Assembly (NCBI GenBank): GCA_026692885.1
Contig: JAPLNJ010000892.1
Location: forward strand, 1 to 10,416
Direction: 5' to 3'
DNA from: Planctomycetota bacterium
Lineage (GTDB): Bacteria; Planctomycetota; Planctomycetia; Pirellulales; Pirellulaceae
Length of the DNA stretch: 10,416 nt
The notes beneath the pieces were generated by a model. It was not told the origin of the DNA, did not search any database, and saw nothing but the letters and a program-made list of their open reading frames with translations. Below, one piece after another: positions 6,298 through 10,416 of this stretch. Position 1 is the stretch's first letter. Every line of letters begins with the position of its first letter. The translations under genes and the position numbers were made by a program.

Positions 6298-7613
6298 TTG
6301 AGCCCCGTTTCCAAGAACCGCGCCAAACGGTGGAAATCGCTGCCTTGTTTGATGTAGCGCACGACGGTCACCAGCGTCTTAGAATCCACTAGTTTCTCGA
6401 ACGGCTCGTAGACCAGATCCAACTGCCCCTGGACCGAGACCATCACGCCGTTCAGGCCTTGCTCCACGAGCGCTCGGTAGGCGCCGACACCCAACTGGCT
6501 GCCCAGCATGGCGTCGAAGGCCGTGGGCCGAGCACAACGGGCTTCGTAGCCCAATTGCAGACCCTTGACTCGCCGCTTGCGCCCCGTCTTTTCCTTGTAC
6601 GCGTCCATAAGCAGCTTCGCGAACAGTTCGTACATGCGAACATCCGCGATGGCGATGTGCCCGTGTTCGTCGCGAGGAATACCCACGAGGTATTTCATGG
6701 GCAGCAGTTCTGCCAAACCCTCGGCCAAGACAATCACGCCGTAATTCTTTCCCTCGCTTTCCCGCGCGAGAATGGTGCCCAAGATACGGTGGATCATCGG
6801 CTCCATGTTCATGATCGGCCGTATCTCTTGGACACCGGTCTTCGAATTCGTCACCGTTTCTTCCGTCCGGTACTCACCGCTGATATCTTCAACGCTGATC
6901 ACCAGGCTGGCCTCGCCCGCGATCGCGGCCCCATAGGCTAACCAGCCGGCACTTCGGCCCATGCATTCGGCCAGGAAATACGACTGGGCGGCGTCTGCGT
7001 CATACAACAGGTTCAGCAGTTCCTCGGCCAGCATGTTCACCGCGGTAAAGTAGCCGAAGGTGAAGTCGATTCCGGTGTAGTCGTTGTCGATGGTTTTCGG
7101 TAGATGCACGATGGGGATGCGTTTCGCCTCCGGCGGCAGAAGATCCTGATACATCTTGAGCTTGTTGGCCGTCTTGAGCGTGTCGTCGCCGCCAATCGAA
7201 ATCAATGCATCCACGCCCAGCGAACACAGACCTTCGTAAACACGTCCCAGCGGAGCCGAGCGTTCGCGGTCCGCCAAGTGGGCCGGTTCGAAAACCTCCT
7301 TGCCGGGATTCGCGCGAGACGTGCCGATCAAAATACCCTGCGAGTTGCGGGTGCGTTTGAGCGTCGCGTGCTCGATCCTGATATAGTCCTTGCCCTCCAG
7401 CAGCAGACGTTTGCCGGCCTCGTATTCGATCAGGTTCGAATACCCATGCTTGATCCCGATCACCTCGCTTCCGCCTCGTAGGAACGAGACTGCGGCGGCT
7501 GAAATTACCGCGTTGGCTGCGGGTGCGGGACCACCGGCAAACAACATGGCGACGCGTTTGATCTTCGCTTGTCTGGTTGGCATCGATTGCTTTCTGTCCT
7601 GAAAAGAGGTCAT
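6291..7613 (-). CDS. pfp: 6-phosphofructokinase, predicted pyrophosphate-dependent
   Basis: Converts fructose 6-phosphate to fructose 1,6-bisphosphate in cytoplasmic glycolysis; PPi-using forms are reversible. The protein is 440 aa from the first ATG. Motifs: phosphate-donor loop [13 protein letters not shown] (25-37), [14 protein letters not shown] (139-152), LPKTIDND (171-178) with the catalytic Asp expected at D176, [11 protein letters not shown] (216-226), AEGLAELLP (297-305) and [17 protein letters not shown] (355-371). E. coli ATP-PFK has Gly104 in GGDGS and Gly124 in PGTIDND; here these are D144 and K173, the pair known to mark PPi-dependent enzymes. An in-frame ATG at residue 11 (7581-7583), with AGGA further upstream, may be the true start because the first ATG has no ribosome site. 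The gene is convergent with hisB and divergent from the DUF1080 gene. PFK family is certain; donor choice is inferred from the two residues. Confidence 0.9.
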   Translation of the reverse strand: MTSFQDRKQSMPTRQAKIKRVAMLFAGGPAPAANAVISAAAVSFLRGGSEVIGIKHGYSNLIEYEAGKRLLLEGKDYIRIEHATLKRTRNSQGILIGTSRANPGKEVFEPAHLADRERSAPLGRVYEGLCSLGVDALISIGGDDTLKTANKLKMYQDLLPPEAKRIPIVHLPKTIDNDYTGIDFTFGYFTAVNMLAEELLNLLYDADAAQSYFLAECMGRSAGWLAYGAAIAGEASLVISVEDISGEYRTEETVTNSKTGVQEIRPIMNMEPMIHRILGTILARESEGKNYGVIVLAEGLAELLPMKYLVGIPRDEHGHIAIADVRMYELFAKLLMDAYKEKTGRKRRVKGLQLGYEARCARPTAFDAMLGSQLGVGAYRALVEQGLNGVMVSVQGQLDLVYEPFEKLVDSKTLVTVVRYIKQGSDFHRLARFLETGLNY

Positions 7614-7855
7614 TTCGGACGCGTTTTGCGGCCCGGATGTCGAAAACGCATATTCTAGCCGGATCGGACGGATTGACTAGCCGTCCACCGCGGCCGATCG
7701 AGAAGTGTCTGAGGATCGTCGTAGCCACCCACCTGTAGCAGGTTGAATATACCTAACAATGTTACTGGTAAACTGGTTCTGCGAACATTATCATGCTCGG
7801 GCTCTAAGTGTGCCTCGCTCTGGTGCTTATTCCCGCCTCAAGGAGCCCGCCTGTG
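7614..7855. other. Divergent intergenic region between pfp and the DUF1080 gene
   Basis: This 242-bp gap should contain promoters for both genes. On the minus strand TAGAAT (complement of 7652-7657) resembles a -10 box for pfp, without a clear -35. An inverted repeat GCGTTTT/AAAACGC spans 7621-7627 and 7643-7649. Nearer the DUF1080 gene are ACCTG-TAG-CAGGT (7731-7743), a tandem ACTGGT pair with 8-bp period (7764-7769, 7772-7777), and AATGTT/AACATT arms around it (7758-7763, 7784-7789). These could be operator half-sites, but none matches a motif I recognise. No small gene or RNA gene was seen. Confidence 0.3.
7840..7845 (+). promoter_or_regulatory. Ribosome binding site fixing the DUF1080 gene start
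   Basis: AAGGAG lies 10 nt before the ATG at 7856. It supports that start over the longer upstream opening at 7808 (a GTG), because the protein from 7856 begins directly with a signal peptide. Confidence 0.6.
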
Positions 7856-9184
7856 ATGACTCGCTGGTTTGCCGCCGTTTCCGTTGCTTTCGTCCTGCAC
7901 TGTTGCATCGCCCTGGGCCAAGCTCCGAACGTGGCGCCGCCGGGATTCAAGGCGTTGTTCAACGGAAAGGACCTATCGGGTTGGCACGGTATGGGCCACT
8001 TCGATCCGCGGCAACTGGGGGTCATGAGCGAGGAGGAGCGGAACAAGAAACGGGCGGCGGACCTGGAAGATGTGCGCCAGCACTGGCGCGTCGAGCAGGG
8101 CGAGGTGGTCAACGATGGTCACGGGGTCTATCTGACCACCGACGCCGACCTTCGAGATTTCGAATTGTGGATCGACTACAAGACCGTGCCGTTGGCCGAC
8201 AGTGGGATTTATCTGAAGGCCACCCCGCAGGTACAGATCTGGGACTACACGAAGGAAGGCGGAAAGTGGAATATCGGTGCGGACAAGGGTTCGGGCGGAT
8301 TGTGGAACAATAGCCCCGGAGCGCCGGGCAAAGACCCGCTGGTGCTGGCCGACAAGCCGTTCGGCGAGTGGAACCGAATGCATATCGTGCAGGTGGGCGC
8401 TCGGACAACTGTCTACCTGAACGACAAGCTGGTTGTCGATCACGCCATCCTGGAGAACTTCTGGGATCGCTCGCGGCCGTTGTTCCTCTCAGGACCCCTG
8501 CAGCTGCAAACGCATGGCGGAGAGATCCGCTGGCGAAACATTTTCCTGAAGGAATTGACCGCAGAAGAGGCTAACGCCGCGCTGCGTAGTCACGGCAACC
8601 AGGGCTTTGTGTCGGTCTTTAACGGCCAGGACTTCACGGGCTGGGCAGGACCGGTCGACAACTACGAAGTCAAGGACGGAGCCGTCCTGTGCAAGCCCGG
8701 CAAGGGCGGCACCCTCTACACGACCGACACGTTTGACGACTTTGTCGTCCGTCTGGAACTCAAACTTCCGCCGGCGGGCAACAACGGTCTGGCGATCCGG
8801 TATCCGGGTTCCGGCGATACCGCCTACGTCGGTATGTGCGAATTGCAGGTGCTCGACTCGGAACATCCTGTTTACGCCAAACTGGACCCGCGGCAGTACC
8901 ACGGTTCGGCCTATGGCATGACGGCCGCCCACCGTGGCTACCTGCGTCCGACAGGCGAGTGGAATTTCCAGGAAACGACGGTGCAGGGTTCCACGATCAA
9001 GGTCGAGCTGAACGGCACGGTCATCCTGGATACCGACTTAAGCAAGGTAACCGACTACATGGCGAATCATCCCCACCCGGGAAAAGACCGGACCGGTGGT
9101 CACTTCGGATTCGCTGGTCACAGTGATCCTGTACAGTTTCGCAACATTACCATCAAGCGGATTCCTCCGCAGAAGGCAGAATAA
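7856..9184 (+). CDS. Secreted tandem DUF1080 (3-keto-disaccharide hydrolase-like) protein
   Basis: Probably exported protein of 442 aa with two DUF1080 domains, a concanavalin-like beta-sandwich family that is expanded in Planctomycetes and includes 3-keto-glycoside hydrolases. A short N-terminal Arg and a hydrophobic stretch (residues 4-20) ending near LGQA suggest a signal peptide; no clear lipobox is present. Domain 1 covers about 30-233, opening with GFKALFNGKDLSGW and including DFELWIDYKT, SGIYLKA and WNRMHIVQVGARTTVYLNDKLV. Domain 2 covers about 250-436, opening with GFVSVFNGQDFTGW and including DFVVRLELKLPPAGNNGLAIRYP, CELQVLD and GHFGFAGHSDPVQFRNITIKRI. A likely role is degradation or binding of oxidised polysaccharide or disaccharide outside the cytoplasm. 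No catalytic residues can be assigned from the sequence alone. No sulfatase, oxidoreductase or transporter gene adjoins it. The start follows the AAGGAG site. Confidence 0.85.
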   Translation: MTRWFAAVSVAFVLHCCIALGQAPNVAPPGFKALFNGKDLSGWHGMGHFDPRQLGVMSEEERNKKRAADLEDVRQHWRVEQGEVVNDGHGVYLTTDADLRDFELWIDYKTVPLADSGIYLKATPQVQIWDYTKEGGKWNIGADKGSGGLWNNSPGAPGKDPLVLADKPFGEWNRMHIVQVGARTTVYLNDKLVVDHAILENFWDRSRPLFLSGPLQLQTHGGEIRWRNIFLKELTAEEANAALRSHGNQGFVSVFNGQDFTGWAGPVDNYEVKDGAVLCKPGKGGTLYTTDTFDDFVVRLELKLPPAGNNGLAIRYPGSGDTAYVGMCELQVLDSEHPVYAKLDPRQYHGSAYGMTAAHRGYLRPTGEWNFQETTVQGSTIKVELNGTVILDTDLSKVTDYMANHPHPGKDRTGGHFGFAGHSDPVQFRNITIKRIPPQKAE

Positions 9185-9386
9185 GCGGGCGGCGAAAGCC
9201 TCCTGCGGGCGGCAAGCAGCCCTCGAAGAACGATCCCGGCGTGTGCCGAGCGGCGCTGGCGCCAAATCTTCGCGGACGCGCTAGGCTGCTTCTATCTGAC
9301 GCGATCTTCGGCTATCCTTAGGATCGCTTTCAGGAGGCCTTTGGGGAAACATCTCGTTTTGCACGATCAAGCGACAGGAACAGCAC
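9185..9386. other. Intergenic region before the receiver-HATPase gene
   Basis: A 202-bp gap. It has a 9-bp direct repeat GCGGGCGGC (9185-9193, 9205-9213), a small palindrome GGCGC-TG-GCGCC (9252-9263) and GCGATC/GATCGC arms (9301-9306, 9322-9327). None has a following T run, so there is no clear intrinsic terminator for the DUF1080 gene, and no confident promoter for the next gene. Possibly chance features of GC-rich DNA. Confidence 0.25.
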
Positions 9387-10307
9387 ATGACACGCATCCT
9401 TGTGGCTGAAGACAGCGCAACACAAGCCGTACAGATCCGCGGGCTCCTGGAACGGGAGCACTACCAAGTCGACCTCGTAAGCGACGGCAAGCAAGCCCTG
9501 CGTCGTCTCACGAGCGGCGAAAAGCCCGACTTGATCCTGACCGACATGATGATGCCCGAAATGGATGGCCTGGATTTGGTGAAGGCCGTCCGGGTGCACC
9601 ATACGAGCATCCCCGTGATCTTGATGACCGCCCAGGGCACGGACGCCTTGGCGATTGAGGCGCTGGAGGAAGGGGCAGCCAGCTATGTGTCCAAATCCCA
9701 ACTCAGTCAACGGCTGATTGACGAGATCGAACGAGTGCTCCACGCGGCCCGAGTGGACCGCAGTTACGAGATGTTGCTGGGTTCCTTGCTCCGCAATGAA
9801 TTTATCTTCGAATTGCCCAACGACGTTGCGCTGTTTGATCCCCTTGTCGATTTGCTGCAGCAGATGATGGTGGGGATGAAGCTGTGTGATTCCACGGGGC
9901 GAGTGCGCGTCGGCGTGGCCTTGGAGCACGCACTGCTGAACGCCCTCTACCGCGGCAATCTGGAAATCAGTCCTGCAGAAATGCAGGCTTGCCGGGAACT
10001 GTTGGTGCAGGGCGGCGGCGCGGACTTGGTGGAACAGCGCCGGTCGCAGTTGCCCTATCGCGACCGCCGTATCCACCTCCACGTGCGGATGTCCACCGAC
10101 GAAGCCCGGTTTGTGATCCGGGATGAAGGACCTGGGTTTGACACCGTCAAACTTCCCAAGCTAAGTGACCCCGACTCCCTGGCTCAGACCGGTGGCCGGG
10201 GCTTGCTGCTGATGCAGACTTTCATGGACGAAGTGACTTTCAATGACCAAGGAAATGAAGTTACCATGGTGAAACGTCGTGATGTTGACCGCAGCGCGAG
10301 AGGGTAA
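9387..10307 (+). CDS. Response regulator: receiver domain fused to RsbW-like HATPase
   Basis: Cytoplasmic signalling protein of 306 aa. Residues 1-120 form a complete receiver domain: acidic pocket E8/D9, phospho-acceptor D53 in LILTDMMMPEMDG, T81 and K103. Residues about 125-300 form a GHKL ATPase domain of the anti-sigma-factor kinase type (HATPase_c_2, RsbW/SpoIIAB-like): N box with E180 and N185 in LEHALLNALYRGN, G1 box DEGPGFD (246-252) and G2 box GGRGLLLMQTF (269-279). There is no DNA-binding domain and no histidine phosphorylation site, so output is probably through ATPase or protein-kinase activity on a partner such as a STAS-domain antagonist, switched by phosphorylation of D53. AGGA lies 7 nt before the ATG. 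A pentapeptide-repeat gene starts 3 bp after the stop, so the two are probably co-transcribed. Domain assignments are firm; the partner is unknown. Confidence 0.9.
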   Translation: MTRILVAEDSATQAVQIRGLLEREHYQVDLVSDGKQALRRLTSGEKPDLILTDMMMPEMDGLDLVKAVRVHHTSIPVILMTAQGTDALAIEALEEGAASYVSKSQLSQRLIDEIERVLHAARVDRSYEMLLGSLLRNEFIFELPNDVALFDPLVDLLQQMMVGMKLCDSTGRVRVGVALEHALLNALYRGNLEISPAEMQACRELLVQGGGADLVEQRRSQLPYRDRRIHLHVRMSTDEARFVIRDEGPGFDTVKLPKLSDPDSLAQTGGRGLLLMQTFMDEVTFNDQGNEVTMVKRRDVDRSARG

Positions 10308-10310
10308 ACC

Positions 10311-10416
10311 GTGATCGAAATCAAACACCGAGAGTCCGGCGAAGTCTTACATCGCGTGGACGGCGACACGCTCGAAGGTTTGTCGCTGTCCGGGCTCAAG
10401 TTGGCCGGCGCCGACC
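10311..10416 (+). CDS. Pentapeptide-repeat protein, 3' end outside the window
   Basis: Only the first 35 codons are visible. A GTG start, preceded by GAGAGGG with a 6-nt gap, opens a protein beginning VIEIKHRESGEVL. From about residue 20 it shows LEGLSLSGLKLAGAD, with Leu at every fifth position, as in pentapeptide repeats that form a right-handed quadrilateral beta helix. The gene starts 3 bp after the stop of the receiver-HATPase gene, which implies translational coupling and a shared function. The molecular role is unknown. With so few residues the repeat call is probable, not certain. Confidence 0.65.
   Translation, partial: MIEIKHRESGEVLHRVDGDTLEGLSLSGLKLAGAD

Noticed and set aside
9330..10082. 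Open frame of 250 codons on the minus strand opposite the receiver-HATPase gene
   Set aside because: The plus-strand protein has complete receiver and HATPase motifs; the minus-strand translation is His- and Gln-rich with no motif.

Overview
This GC-rich window looks like a chromosomal stretch from a planctomycete, probably of the Pirellulales type. The clues are a secreted tandem DUF1080 protein, a receiver domain fused to an RsbW-like ATPase, the style of the HisC, HisB and PFK sequences, and many short divergent or convergent gene blocks with little operon structure. This assignment rests on remembered family resemblance, not on a search.

Layout, left to right. (1) The 3' part of a family-4 glycosyltransferase gene (+) runs in from the left edge. 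(2) It meets, stop to stop, a two-gene minus-strand operon: galU (UDP-sugar pyrophosphorylase) followed by a GHMP kinase that closely resembles plant glucuronokinase. Together these could make sugar-1-phosphate and then UDP-sugar for polysaccharide synthesis. (3) Divergent from galU is proB (glutamate 5-kinase), which is broken: about 60 internal residues are missing and the two halves are in different frames. (4) hisC (+) follows, then hisB (+), two consecutive steps of histidine synthesis. hisC is bracketed by two unrelated palindromic elements: a REP/BIME-like element of about 89 bp upstream, and a hairpin of about 99 bp with perfect 18-bp terminal inverted repeats downstream. (5) hisB converges, with overlapping ends, on a minus-strand phosphofructokinase whose active-site residues predict use of pyrophosphate instead of ATP. 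(6) Divergent from it is a secreted protein with two DUF1080 (3-keto-disaccharide hydrolase-like) domains. (7) Last come a receiver-HATPase regulator (+) and, 3 bp later, the start of a pentapeptide-repeat protein that runs off the right edge.

The points most worth checking are the glucuronokinase-GalU pair as a possible bacterial UDP-glucuronate (or related sugar) salvage route, the inactivated proB, and the two palindromic elements flanking hisC. No rRNA, tRNA, CRISPR array, complete transposase gene or phage gene was seen.
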